Assembly (NCBI GenBank): GCA_016758965.1
Contig: JAEPRB010000135.1
Span: 1 to 64,000 of the forward strand
Direction of reading: 5' to 3'
DNA length: 64,000 nt
From: Circinella minor
Taxonomy: Eukaryota; Mucoromycota; Mucoromycetes; Mucorales; Lichtheimiaceae
The position numbers and the translations under genes were made by a program. Every line of letters begins with the position of its first letter. Within the stretch, counting starts at the first letter, position 1. The notes below the pieces were generated by a model. The model saw nothing but the letters and a program-made list of their open reading frames with translations. It did no database searches and was not told the origin of the DNA. This document shows, piece by piece, positions 10,293-23,060 of the stretch.

Positions 10293-12404
10293 ATGACAAC
10301 ACGTCTATTACTCTATAAACCATTATCAAAATATACCGTACGTTGTTGTTATCATCAACAACAACAACAAACATCAACATATTATACAACTGCACTCATT
10401 AAACAACAACAGCATTCTTCTTTAAGATCAACAATTAAAAACAAGATAGTGCTGTCACGTAAAACCAATGCTTTATCAGTACGTAACCATGGTTCTCATA
10501 GTCATAATCATTCAATCCATGCTGATATTGCAACTACGTTTGAACACTCTGGTTCGTTCATTATTCTCTCATTAGTGTTGTCGCACTTTTTTCTTTTCAT
10601 GTGGATGAAGATGGATTGATAAACTTTAACTGATATATATATACATGTTGATAATATTCTTATATAGGAAAGAAAGGTGTACGAATTACAATGATAGGTT
10701 TAGCGTCCAATGTTGGATTAACTGTAGCAAAAGGTACTGCTGGATGGTAAGTAAAAAAAAAAAACAAAGAGGAGGAAGAAGAAGAACAGTTTTATTACTA
10801 AAGAAAGAGAGAGAAAGAAAGAGAGAGAGAGAGAGTGTGTGTGTGTGTGTGTATCTTATATAAGTGGATTGAAATCACAAACAGAAAAAAAAACATTTTT
10901 TAACTAAATTAACATTGTTTCAGGTTCATGAATTCTGCTGCACTACTAGCAGATGCTGCACATTCATTTGGAGGTAAAGGGTTAATAGATAGTAAAAAAA
11001 AAAAAATTCCATATCGAGAATTTTCCCAGGATATTAAGATATTACGATATATAGATTTATTAAGTGATTTCGTAACCTTATACACTTTCAAAATGTCGCG
11101 AAAAAAGCCAGATATGATTTACCCGTACGGTTATGGTAATTTATTTTGTTATTACTATGAAGTTGTGTGATTTTTTTTTTAAAAAAAAAAGTCATAATGG
11201 TATATGAAAAAGGAAGGAAAATATAAATATATAAAGAAAAGGATTATTAATTACGTTTATAATGTTGTTATTAGGCAAATTTGAAACGGTCGGTTCATTG
11301 GCCATTTCATCTCTCCTGATTGCGGGCGCAATAGGAATCGGAGTCCACTCTTTTGAACTATTGCAAGCAACTTTAAACAATGCATCCACAATCCATGTTA
11401 CGCAAGCAGTTCAAGAGACTGTTCCCATAGTAATGGAAGCACAACACCAAACCGTGGAAAAAGCTACTACAACGCCTGCATCATTTGCCGCAATTCCATC
11501 CATGCTACATGATCATGGACCATCATCACTGACATCGGCTGATGGTACATTGAATCCAAACGCCGCTTGGATTGCCTTGTCAAGTGTACTTGTGAAAGAA
11601 TGGTTATATCGAGCAAGTAAGCTTTTATATTCATTTTTATTATTACCTTTGTTGACAACAAATTGTTTTATATGTATATACTTGTGTTACTTAACAAAAC
11701 TGGATAAAATGATTTAATAGCACTCAAGTTAGGACGAAGTGAGCGAAGTGAAGTACTAGTTGCAAATGCTTGGTAAGTGAGAAAAATATTTACTTTTTTA
11801 AGATAAAAACAAACAAACAAACAAACAAAAAGTGGGAAGTTGGAAAGCTTAAAATAATTCAATTATGTGTACTAGGCATCATCGATCAGATGCATTATCA
11901 AGTGGAGTAGCGATGGTAGCAATTGCAGGCAGTTATGCAGGTATATCAGTTCTTGATCCTCTTGGTGGATTAGTAGTTTCAGGAATGTTGTTGAAAAGTA
12001 CATTTGGAATTACAAAGTCATCACTCAAAGAATTGACCGACAGAGGCATGGATGTGACAGAAGTGGATAAGATAAGACGTATTATGGCTCAAATGAAGGT
12101 ATATTTATTATTAAATTATATTTTCATGTGCTTTTCTTTTTTACTTCTTGATGTATTATACAATGATTGAGATTTTTAACTGGAAAAAAAACAGGTTCTC
12201 GAACCCAATTTAATTGATTATCACTCAATAAGAGGTAGAAAATTAGGACCATTCTATCATGTAGATATGGCATTAAAGGTAAATCCAGAATTAAGTGTTC
12301 AAGAAGCACGTCGGTTAGAACATCGTGTTCGATCCGCGATTCAACATGACTGTGAACAAATACAACAAATTCTTGTTCGTTTAGAAACACCATCAAAAGT
12401 ATGA
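10293..12404 (+). CDS. Mitochondrial cation diffusion facilitator (Mmt1/2-like metal transporter)
   Basis: Eight exons: 10293-10551, 10668-10746, 10924-10973, 11055-11135, 11275-11616, 11721-11772, 11876-12098, 12195-12404; 431 aa. The first intron uses a weaker donor (GTTCGT). The N-terminus (MTTRLLLYKPLSKY, basic and without acidic residues) looks like a mitochondrial targeting peptide, followed by a Gln/His-rich stretch. The CDF core shows TM2 metal ligands H126-S-F-G-D130 (assembled across an intron), the basic loop YPYGYGKFETVG that is very conserved in Mmt/FieF-type members, TM5 ligands H-H-R-S-D293, and a C-terminal cytoplasmic domain (VDMALKVNP). Yeast Mmt1/2 move iron across the mitochondrial inner membrane; metal specificity here (Fe, Mn or Zn) is not decidable from the sequence. 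The next gene starts 404 nt downstream in the same direction. Confidence 0.9.
10802..10851. repeat. (GA)n(GT)n microsatellite in an intron
   Basis: A GA-rich run passes into (GT)9 in intron 2 of the Mmt-type transporter gene. Confidence 0.8.
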
Positions 12405-12807
12405 AAAAAAAAACAGTATATGACAACGTAAATACCTATTCATTTTTCATTTCACACCATAGCAACCATCTATAACATTTATATATGCCCTATTATTTCT
12501 CGCAACATAACAATTATTATTATTACTATTATTACCATGTTCCCTTTTTTTTTTTCATACATTCAACTTTCAATTTTTAGTTTTATTTGTTTTTCTTGGC
12601 ACATTTTTGTTATCTTATTGTTTCTAGTATGTATGATAATTTATTATATGATTAAACTATTATCTTTTCATGTTTAAATTTATAGCATGACAAAGCTGAC
12701 TTTTTTTTTTTTTTTTTTAATGCTGCAAGATCTTTCTCCTTTTTCTTTTCGTTTCACAAATACCTATTTTTATACATCCTCTTCTTTTTCTCTTTGTTCA
12801 AAATATT
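12405..12807 (+). other. Intergenic spacer, T-rich promoter of the oxygenase gene
   Basis: No gene. The first part is AT-rich. The last about 100 nt are dominated by T and C (T-run near 12699, CTCCTTTTTCTTTTCG, CCTCTTCTTTTTCTC) and lead into the start at 12808. Confidence 0.5.
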
Positions 12808-14226
12808 ATGATCGACCAAATTCCAGTAATTGACTTTAGTAATTTCGATACAAATCCCAAAGAAGTTGCAGCCAATGTCTTGAACGCTTGTAAAACTATT
12901 GGTTTCTTTTATATTATTAACCATGGGTTACCTAAAGATCAAATTGATCATTCATTTGAATTGGTAAACACGCGTTTATTTTTCTTTTTACTTTTTGAAG
13001 TGAGTGAATAAATAAAATAAATATTATTTCTAGGCAAAAGAGTTTTTCGATTTATCAAGTGAAGAAAAACATAAATATTTGATTCAAGAAGATAATCATG
13101 GTTATTCAGAACTCTATCAAGAAACGTAAGTCTATTTTTTGTATATATATAAAGTTGTCATACCATATACAGTGTATTGGAAGATAGCATTAATAATCAT
13201 GTTATGAAAAAAAAAACCAGCTTGGATCCCGAGAATCAAAAACAAGGAGATCATAAAGAGTAAGTTATCAATATTTAATATAAAGAAAATAGATCATTGA
13301 GCATTTTAGTTAAAAAAAAATTCTGGAACAGAGGTTTCAATTTTCGTAACTTTATAAATGGTAAACCATATGCTCCTCTTCCACCTATTTTCGAAAAAGA
13401 ACAATCATTCATTGAAGAATTTTCACGTGTAAGTTAGTTTATAATTTTTAAATATTTGGAAAATACAAAGAAGCTGATTATAGATATTAGGCATGTCATG
13501 GAACAGCAATGCGTATTTTACAAGCCTTTGCAATTGCACTCGAGGTAATGGAATCATAAATTATGTATATTTTATCCTTTGATTCGAAAAATCAATTAAA
13601 TAATTGTAATTATCTTATAGATTCCTGAAGAAGAAGGTGGAGCCAAATGGTTTTCAGATCGTCACACTTATGATCGTCAATCTGGTGAAGTCCTTCGTTT
13701 TCTTAAATATCCACGAGGTGGTGAATCTACTTATAAGGAAACCGTACGAGCAGGCGCTCATAGTGATTATGGTAGTATCACTTTATTGTTTCAAAAAGAT
13801 GTTCCCGGTCTTGAAGTGAAAGCCAGTCGAACAGAATGGATTTCTGCTCCATTGATTGAAAATTCAATCTTGGTTAATGTTGGTGATCAATTGCAGGTAG
13901 ATTTTTTCAACCAGAATTGTAAAAAAAAAAAAAAAAAAAATTGCAAATATAAACTTAATTCATTTTTTAATAATATATAGGAATGGACCAATGGATTATT
14001 CAAGAGCACTTTGCATCGTGTCACCTTTTTACCAGAACATGCACATGTGGACCGTTATTCGATGCCTGTTTTTATACATCCTGAAGATGATACATTATTG
14101 TCACCTATTCCTAGTTCGATTGTTCCTCCACCTTCTGAATCCACACAAGGAGTTGCTAAGTCGGGTGAAATTATTACAGCTGGTGAACATTTAAGAAGAC
14201 GATTAAATGCTACTTACAAGTATTAA
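12808..14226 (+). CDS. 2-oxoglutarate/Fe(II)-dependent dioxygenase (isopenicillin N synthase-like family)
   Basis: Seven exons: 12808-12963, 13034-13125, 13221-13259, 13332-13428, 13491-13544, 13621-13896, 13981-14226; 319 aa. An N-terminal DIOX_N region opens with IPVIDFSNF and GFFYIINHGLP. The catalytic jelly roll carries the 2-His-1-Asp iron triad: H193-S-D195 in GAHSDYGSITLLFQ, and H250 in STLHRVTF. The arginine that binds 2-oxoglutarate is R263 in DRYSMPVF. The layout and length (about 320 aa) match fungal members that oxidise small molecules. Substrate cannot be told from sequence. No biosynthetic cluster genes are adjacent, so a stand-alone oxygenase is more likely than a secondary-metabolite enzyme. 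Confidence 0.9.
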
Positions 14227-17200
14227 AAAGAAATTTTAAAAAGCTCTTCATATTTTTTTATGCCAAAGTACAACATACTTACAATGTAAATTTCAATCGT
14301 TTGCGTTCGTTATTACTTAAAAAAAAAAGAATGATTAAAGAACTTTATTAATGTTTATATATATAAAAGGTTTACGTATAACTAAACGTAAAATTATTCT
14401 AGGGGTATTTAAGATAATCTGTAGTATCAGTGGATAGTGCAATACGATCCGATACTATCCGGTCCCCAAAAAGATTTTTTTCTCTCTATAGTCTATATCA
14501 TATTAAAGTCGATAATTAAAGTTTTGTCTTTTAAAATCTTTATACATACGTTTGTTCTTTATTAGTATGTTGTATTTCCAAAACATAATATACTAGATTA
14601 ATAGAGATTCTTCAAACATACGTAGCCATCTATCTAACTCAATAATAGGAATATGGATATAAGTTTTTTTTTGTCTTCAATAGATATATGAATACAGCAA
14701 CAGTGGTTGAATACGTATAATAATACAATATGGTATTTAAAAGCTGTTGCTATTTTTTTTATATTTACACAACCAATATCTGAATGTCTTTTTATTAAGT
14801 GGCACACAAAACATGTATATTATACTTGATCACATCCTCTGGAACGCATTACCAATATCTATGTTTTTCTTTTACAATAAAGCACATGGTATATTTCAGA
14901 TTTAAGATGATGATAAACTAGGTTATATTTATGTTTCTTTCACATAAATCATTAGAAAACAGAATCTTTTTGATTCCAGTCTAATAAGTATGTATTATTA
15001 TTTTTTTGAGGGTGGAAACAGCATCGTTATCTATTGTATTGTGAGAATATTATCAGTAAGCTACATAGGAGTCTTATTTTTTTTTTTTTTGGTTCGTGGG
15101 AGGCAAGTTAATGATGGTATAAACAACTCTTTAACCTAAAAAAATATACTGGATAAAATTGTAAAGCAAGTTAGGTGTACCTTGAATCAATCATGATTTT
15201 TTTTTACTCATACAACAATAGCTAAAACCACAACAACACGATAACAAAGAAAATAATAGAGTTTTTCTCATCCGTAAAATTATACCATTTTCAATTAACT
15301 TCACATAAAAAGTTGTTATTGTAATAACACACTCGTATACACTAATACCATTAATCCAGCAGATCCTTCGATGCATGCTTCTTTTATTTTGCTAACGTAA
15401 TGAATTTCTTCTTTTATCTCTATTTCAAAGAAAACAATCGAGTTAACATGGTTATATTTTTAGTCCTAATTAATTCACATAATAATGTACTAATTTAGAC
15501 GTGTGTGTGCAAATTGAAAAGAAAATGTTTTTTCCGCATGTTATCATGCATCATGCAACTTCAAATTGTTTTTTTTTCTTCACGGACTAATGTTATAGCC
15601 GAGTAAATAAGGTTCAAAGAAGAAGAAAGGGGGTGGATGTATATCTTCGTTGAATCTAAAACTTAGATCGGAAAACGAAAAATCCAAGACAACAAAACCA
15701 AGTTTCATAACATATTAAAATGTGGGGTTGAAAAAGGAAATATGCTTATAAAACTAAAACAGTGTGCGGTGTAAAGGGAATAGCCATATTATAGAAAATG
15801 AATAACAAAGAATTTTATTTGCAGGCTTATCATGCAGTCTAAACACTCATTCTTTTTAAACCAAAAAATACCAAAACATGATTCATACGTAACAAAAAAA
15901 AAATTATTTATATATTTTGTTAATCAAATTATAAAATGGTATCATCAATACTTAATAATTCACGCGTTTTACTATATGTATATGTGTGTACGGCATTCTT
16001 GTTATGTTATCATTTTCAACCAGTACAGTTTGAAGCAAGAATGTGATTTCAAGATTCCGGTTATTTTTTTTACTCTGATCATTCATCGACTAAACGTATA
16101 AACGACTTTTCACCGGGTTTCCGGTTCAATCTTATTCTCTTCGGCTAAACCGATTACGTTTATAAAGAAAGAGACTATAAAATAAATCATTTATTTACCC
16201 ACGAAGACGGAAGATGAAAATAATAATAATAATTTTTTTTTATTATTTCAAGAGAAAAGTTCATGCCATCAATAACATCGTTCCCGTTTTTTCATCGTGA
16301 GAGTGAGATTGCAATGATCACATAAAAATAGTATTATAATTATATAATAATCTAACATTAATAATAATTATGATAGCAATGATAAAGAAAATGAGTTTCA
16401 AATCTAAATGAGTCTCAAGATCTTTCACCAGATACAAATAATGGTATCATCAACTGAAAAATAAAAATCTATATCTATTTTTTTTTATCTATTTGAATGC
16501 AGTATTCTTTTTATGATCTTCAACGTGAATAGATCAGATGGAGAAATAAATAAAAATATATATTGTTACATGGGTGCGTGTGGTTTTTTTTTTTTTAAAA
16601 AAAAAGAAAGATTCAATTTGAGTCACCGGGTCACATTTTGCCAGGTAACAGGTTTTTTTTTTGTTTAATGTACTTTTTTCATGCGTGAAAAACGATATAT
16701 TTGTTATTATAAATCAATGGCTGATTATATTATACAGTAGCCCCTTTCTTTTCAGGGCTTTTGTTGTTGTAAATAATTAGTATACTACTTAATATAAATT
16801 GTAACAACAATAACAATAACCATTGTCTTGTAAACAAAACGCCAATAAAATTTAGTTATCAACAACAACAAATAAGATTAAAAAATAACACGTAAATTTT
16901 TTTTTGTTATGACCATAAATAAAGAAAAAAGAAGAACATAAGAATGTATTATTATTATTAATTGATTTGATGATGATTTGATGATGAATGATAATAGATT
17001 AAGAAAGTATATAATAATAAAAGAAATTAAAATAAGAAAGTGATAATATAGTATTTTTATGTGTGTGTGTGTGAATGATTAATGAATGAATGAAATATAT
17101 AGTGTGTGTGTGTATCATGTGTGGCGTATATGTAATGAGAAGAAAAGAAAAAGATATGTACAAATTGTGTTTTCTTTGTTTGAAAAATTGAGTAATGTAT

Positions 17201-17352
17201 GTAATGATGTTTCAGTCGGATGACGACAAAATATAATAGGCTTTAAAGTAAAATGTACAAATGGAGCAAGCCCCAAACAAGGCAAGTAAAAAAAACACAA
17301 CGAAATTGGGTAAAAAGGAGAGATAGGGGTATTATTGTGAGGTTCTCGAACC
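14227..17352. other. Gene-free AT-rich interval
   Basis: About 3.1 kb with no supportable gene. It holds many A/T runs, (GATT) and (TGATGA)-like simple repeats near 16965-16990, and (GT)n at 17061-17072 and 17101-17112. Frames at 15191-15376 and 15832-16101 are compositionally random. Confidence 0.6.
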
Positions 17353-17926
17353 TCATGCATATGATAATTGTGGCAAAGCACTGAGGCGCGCATGTAAGCT
17401 TGCAATTGCACCATAATACTGAGCATTTAATTTGATAGTTTCAGCTTTGGATAACCGTGATAATAAAAAGTTATATCGATCTACACATACTTCGATAGCT
17501 TCTTCAGCTGTTTCTCTGTCATTATCGAAATATACTGATCCTTGTGAGTCAATAGCGTATGCCAACTAAAAAAGAAAATAAAATGATTATGTTAATAAGC
17601 CAACTCCTTTTATTTTTATATTTTTACCGCAAGGTGGTACAAACAGAAAAAAAACTTTTTTTTTTCAAGCAAAATTTTACCTCATCTTCAGCAAATTCAT
17701 ATGCTTGTATTAATTCGTTTAACTCTTCTTCATAGGATACAACATATGATTGTTCACTACAAGTAGATGATCGTCGTCGAATACGTCGTGATAACCATCG
17801 TGGTGCTGAAAATGATTTTGTGTTATCTGTATGACAACTGCACGAACAATCGTCTTGATGGTTATGTGGGTGTTGTTGGGGATGTGAAAATGTTTTGAAT
17901 AATCGTAGTGATGGCATTGAAAGCAT
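17353..17926 (-). CDS. Small conserved-looking protein of unknown function (152 aa)
   Basis: Two exons: 17926-17681 and 17565-17353, joined in phase 0. The start chosen is MLSMPSLRLFKTFS; the second Met (17917) would give 149 aa. The first half is basic and low in complexity, with HPQQHPHNHQ and a CSCSCH cluster, and could be a targeting or disordered segment. The second half is helical and acidic: EELNELIQAYEFAEDELAYA, then SQGSVYFDNDRETAEEAIEVC, then a hydrophobic-periodic helix to the end. The DELAYA-(D)SxGSVY-(D)R-A-EAxxxC pattern looks like a real conserved domain and recalls small uncharacterised proteins in fungi and plants. That recollection is unverified and no function is proposed. 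Splice sites (GTAAAA, TTTTTTAG) and phase support a genuine gene. Confidence 0.7.
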
Positions 17927-20900
17927 TCGTATTGTATAAGACGTTCGTTTTGATTTAATATGTAAAATTTGATATATAGACAGTTTGAAAGAAAAAAAAA
18001 AGTAAAGTAAATAAACAGAGTGAAAGATATAAAAAAAAAACCAAATCCGTTCCTTTATATACTTTTTATTTTTTATCATGCGGTTATCGTCGCCCCCACC
18101 CCCCATTTTTCCGCAGTCGGATGGAAAAAAAAAAATTTCAACTAGAATCTTAATAATCAACTTACTCCGAAAAAGGATTCCAAATCAAACTATTACATAC
18201 TAAATAGTTATGAGTCGGAAAAGATTACCCCCCCGATATGCCCCTTTTGTTCAATACTTCCGCAATATATTTTATATGAAGCATATTTCTCCACAAAAAT
18301 AATTTATAAATGATGATTTCATCATGTTGCCACAGTTACCATGAAGATCCCTATGCGCAGTTTGTTATCACTTTCTAAGTACTGCGGTTTTTGTAAAAAT
18401 AAACTTATCACTAAAATAATATGTGGCTGCGGTAAAACAATCAGTTTTTGTATGACACATCACTTTGATTCAGGAGAAGCAAAAAGAAGGGGGGGAGAGT
18501 ATGAATCTAGTATGTTTGAGAAACTTTTTTTTGTTATTGTTTTTATCCATATGCCTTGGCGAAATCCGTATATAAAGAGGAAGTTAGCCAAGGAATTAAA
18601 CTTGTGATAAACAATAACAATAATACTCACCCCTGTTTTTCTTTTTCAAAAAAAATTAGACATAATGATAATCACAATACAGTCATCACTTTGACGTATA
18701 ATAAGCCAAGACAGTTTGTCAATATGGGGGGTGGGGAAGCAATAAGAAGGTCTTGGTCTGCCTCTAATGTTGGGGGATTCGTGTAATTTCCAAAATTGCT
18801 CTTGATGGGGAACACCAAGCGCTGAGTTGACCCGATATTCCCCTTTTGAGTGTTTTTCAACATATAATTTTTCTAACATTAAAGTTTTTTACAGTTGATT
18901 ACGTGCTAATGACTCAAACTAGACATTTGATGATTGCTAGATTAAATACGTGTCAAGACTATTTACCCACTATCCCGATTGCATAATCCCCACCTCTTTA
19001 AAGCTTCAACTCCGTTCACGCATTTTTGGCTTTCGTTATTATAAACATAAACATAACCGCATTAAGCTTTAGGCGGACTCAATTTTTTTGTTTTTCATAA
19101 TTTCATATCCGCCGTCTATAAACACTACAAAAAGTACTAGTCTCTATTATATTTGTTACCACACTTTCATGCCGACAATTTCTCTCCTTAACTTTATTTC
19201 AACCCCCTAGTGTATACACTTCTGTAGAAAGAAAAAAGTACTATCGTTGTCCCTTTTCATTAACATTATTAATCATGTAAAAAAAAAAGGGTTACAGATT
19301 AGTAAGTTTACACAATAATTTTGCAATTTTTTTTCTTTTTGGGAAGCTTACAAATTATTAACTTGATTATTAAGTTTTATGGCTCTTATACATGTGTTGA
19401 GCGATATCTCATGACTTACATAATGGTCATGAAGAACAAAAGTTTTCGTGTTGCTTAATCAGCTTATTAAGAAACGTATACCATGCTTGTTTATTTCTCC
19501 CAAAAATAATTTTTGCTATTTTCTATAGATGGTAATAAATTTCCGTCTTCGTCATCAAGACGCCATAAAAATCAATTTCTTGCCACGTATATATTACAAA
19601 TGGGGAATACTTGGCCGTGTTGGTTGCTCAACACACAACAGGGTTGTTTTTTTTTCGACAGAGATAACACGGAACGAACAAGTCCGTTGACCGACGCGAT
19701 CAAAGATAAACGTATATGCTGTACTCTACAATAATGCAAGAAAAACGAAGCACGTCTGTCAAAACTTGTAAAGTTGACAATCAGGTTGAGTTCATATATT
19801 AACATTGTGTACAAACATATTTGTTTTTGTTTTTCATGTGTTGTCGGACTAACTACTTCTCCAAAACCTGCATTAAGTATGTGCTCATAATAAAAAGTCA
19901 GAACCTTTTAAACTCACAAAAAAGAAAAATCCCCAACAAGGTTTTTACATAATAAATAATAACAATCAAAAGAAACAACAAATATCACTGATAAGTTTGA
20001 AAAAAAAATATATTATCAAATCATTTATTATGTAAACTCTTAAAAAAGTAAAAAGCTTTTAGTAAGAAATAGGATTTTATATTATGAGGAGGATAAAAAA
20101 GAAACTGCACCACACCTATTCTGGGAATTTTTTTTATTAAGCGTTAAGTTATCCTCCTTAACATTCTGCCATTGAAAAAAAAATTACAGCTTTGTATAGT
20201 TTCTAACTTTAAATATATAAGTGAGTTGTGTATGTCTTACATGATTACTTTCCGATCTTTGGATAAACTGTTGAAGCCAAAATATTTATTTTATTCTCCT
20301 CCTCCCCCAAAAAAAAAGAAAATATATAGAGGAAAGAGGGAATGTTTACTTTTTTTTTTATGCATGTTTATTATTATATTGTTGAATTACCAAGTACACA
20401 TAAACTCGGATTTTCATGCTCAACTCAACCCATTCTCAGCTTATGAGACATTTTTTTTTATACTCCCTCACCCCCATACACCCAACAAACATTTAAATAC
20501 TTGCAGAACTTTTTTAACACCATAAAACATGTAAACATATGGCTTTCCTTTGCAGATCATTGGTATGATAATCTTCTTACATTGAGTCCAAGATATCTTT
20601 TTTTAACAGTATGTGCGAGTCTAGATGAAGGCATCTTTTTGTTGCCTTTTGGAGCTAAAGACAAAATAGGTAAAATAGATGTACTCCTTTTTTCATTATT
20701 GATGTGCTTTTTTATTGATATTTGGATCCATTATGAAAAGCTGGTCATTTTTTAATTAATTTTACCACGATTAAATTATTCTTTTGCAAAAAAATACTTA
20801 AAAAAAACAGAAATAACTTTGACCCCAACAGTACACAAAATCAGAATTACAACGAAGGGGTGAGACGGAGAACAAATATAATATTCATATGGGAGAAGAA

Positions 20901-22240
20901 GTATGTCGATCTTTTTATGCAAAAAAAAAAAAAAAATATTAAAAAGGACCAAACACAGAGACATACCCCATCATTGTATGGTGATGATAATAATAGTAGT
21001 AGTAATTTGCACGTGTAATAAGGAAAAGAGAAAGTTCAAGGTTCAACAAAAAAGAAAAGACGTATATTTGGATACTTGGTTGTTGAAGATCATCTATTGT
21101 AGTTGCCAAGATGACCATTATATTAACATATGAAATTGATGGATGAAAATAACCACAACTAAAAAAAAAAAGAGTCGAAAAGATATATTCAAACATGTGA
21201 ATAAAAGAAAAAATATCTATTCAAGGACATCTTGTAAATCTGAATCGGGTTGTTATCAGCCCGAATTGCCGGTTGTCATGATTACACATAAAAATGTTTT
21301 TTTTGTAGTGTCGACTGATCGTAACATGACGTATATAAATTTTTCAGTACTTCCTTGACTCATTTTAACATGTGAAATATATATATATATTACCGGGTTC
21401 GAGTAAAGTGTGAATTGTATGTTGGAAGTTCACTGTAAAACAAGAGAAAAGTAAAATAATAATTGGATTTATCTTCTTATTTTTCAATATTAAATATTAT
21501 GTATCATAAGACATGTAGCATGATCTCTCTGTTTGGCCTGTGCTGTTATCTCATATGTAATTCACTGTTCTCCAAATAATCATATTAATTTTTTTTATTA
21601 ATAAAGATCAAGGGACTTCCCCTTATAACATGTGTTGAATCACCTTCATCTTACACATTAATATGATTGAAAGTTGAACCAGAACACATTTATGTGTCAC
21701 GCAGTTACCATAGCAACCACTCATAATCATTTTCGATTTTCATAGATGTTGTCATAACAACCGTTGCTATGATAATTAAAGTTTTCTTAAAAAATATATT
21801 GTTGATTTTCCGGTAACATTTTAGGGTTTTCATTTCCTCTACTTTCACTATCTTGTCTCGAGCAAATATGTCCCCCCAAGGGCGCTGTGCTCATTTTAAG
21901 ACGTTAAATAAAATAAATGAATTTAAATGTAACAATATTTTACAGGAAATTCCAGAGAGATACGATATTTGTTTCGTCGAATATTAAAAATACTAGAAGC
22001 ATATATTTATATGGACAGCATGTATGATTATTATTTTGACAATGCTTTTTTTTTTACATTATTATTAAATAATGGCATTCAATTCAAAACAACTTTTCAG
22101 TACGTAAATTCAATTGAGTGTAAAAGAAAAATGGTAAATGCTATAACAGTATATAATAAACAGGGAAGAAAAGCTGTTTAGTTAAATTAGCGGAGGAAGA
22201 AGAAAAAAAAAATATTCAAACCTGGACACCAAAAAAATTA
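17927..22240. other. Gene-free interval with scattered motifs
   Basis: About 4.3 kb with no convincing gene. Short frames (18341-18607, 19513-19734, 20172-20525, 20501-20755, 21969-22181) lack family resemblance, except that 18341-18607 carries a cysteine/histidine pattern reminiscent of an AN1 finger (see findings). A cluster of X-box-like palindromes lies at 21704-21772. The rest is AT-rich with homopolymers. Confidence 0.55.
21704..21772. promoter_or_regulatory. Cluster of RFX/X-box-like palindromes
   Basis: GTTACCATAGCAAC (21704-21717) fits the X-box consensus GTNRCC-N(0-3)-RGYAAC. GTTGTCATAACAAC (21748-21761) is a near-palindromic relative, and GTTGCTATGA (21763-21772) is a half site in the other orientation. 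All lie about 800 nt upstream of eL32. Binding by an RFX-family factor is inferred. Confidence 0.4.
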
Positions 22241-22342
22241 TTGGCAGCGCAGCTCGCGGAGGGGAGAGGGAGTGCGGCGGACCCAATGAAGTGAATTGAA
22301 TTGGACGAAGTATAATCCTCCTCTTTCATCCATCTATTGACG
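22241..22342 (+). promoter_or_regulatory. GC-rich promoter and 5' leader of eL32
   Basis: A GC-rich block (GCAGCGCAGCTCGCGG, then GAGTGCGGCGGACC) stands out sharply from the AT-rich surroundings. It is followed by a C/T-rich stretch that ends at a splice donor (CG|GTAAGA at 22343). This suits the promoter and leader exon of a highly expressed ribosomal protein gene. Confidence 0.5.
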
Positions 22343-22556
22343 GTAAGATATATGCATCCATCCATTATATGATTTCATCTATCCCGTTTAGATCATCAAT
22401 CTATTACAATAAGACGACATATCAACAATATTTTACGAAACGTTTACGATGTGATCGAATTATTTCAACGGGGAAAACAGAATCATAAAAGTTGATATTT
22501 AGATTGTTGGAAAATAACTCATTTCGGGTTTGAATTTTTACTTTTTAAAATTTTAG
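22343..22556 (+). other. Probable 5' UTR intron of eL32
   Basis: The donor GTAAGA at 22343 and the pyrimidine-rich acceptor TTTTAG ending at 22556 leave only TC before the ATG at 22559. Introns close to the start codon are usual in fungal ribosomal protein genes. This needs a transcript to confirm. Confidence 0.5.
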
Positions 22557-22558
22557 TC

Positions 22559-23060
22559 ATGGTCACTCCTGCTGTTAAGCACACGATCGTCAAGAAGCGC
22601 ACTGCCAAGTTCAAGCGCCATCAATCCGACCGTTTCGCCCGCGTTGGTGTAAGTTATAATTAATGAAGGAGGAAGGAATATATATTATATATATATATAT
22701 ATATGCATAGCAATAATAACATATTAAATTTTCAATTTTCATTATTATCATTAGGAATCATGGAGAAAGCCTAAGGGTATCGATGGTCCCGTCCGTCGTC
22801 GTTTCAAGGGTCAAATCCCCATGCCCAAGATCGGTTACGGTTCCGCCAAGAAGACCCGCCACATGATGCCCAACGGTTTCTTGAAGTTCACCGTCAACAA
22901 TGTCAAGGAACTTGAATTGTTGTTGATGCACAACCGCACCTATGCCGCTGAAATTGCTCACAACGTCGCTTCCAAGAAGCGTGTCGAAATTCTCGAACGT
23001 GCTGCTCAACTTAACGTTAAGGTTGTTAACGCTGGTGCTCGTCTTCGCTCGCAAGAATAA
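22559..23060 (+). CDS. rpl32: 60S ribosomal protein eL32
   Basis: Two exons, 22559-22648 and 22755-23060, give 131 aa, the normal length of eL32. The start [15 protein letters not shown] and the blocks [27 protein letters not shown] and [13 protein letters not shown] are the family hallmarks. It is a structural component of the large cytosolic ribosomal subunit and binds 25S rRNA. Codon use is unlike most genes in the window: C-ending codons (GTC, ACC, CGC) and AAG predominate, the bias expected of a very highly expressed gene. It is convergent with the FHA-RING gene, with about 560 nt between stop codons. Confidence 0.98.
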
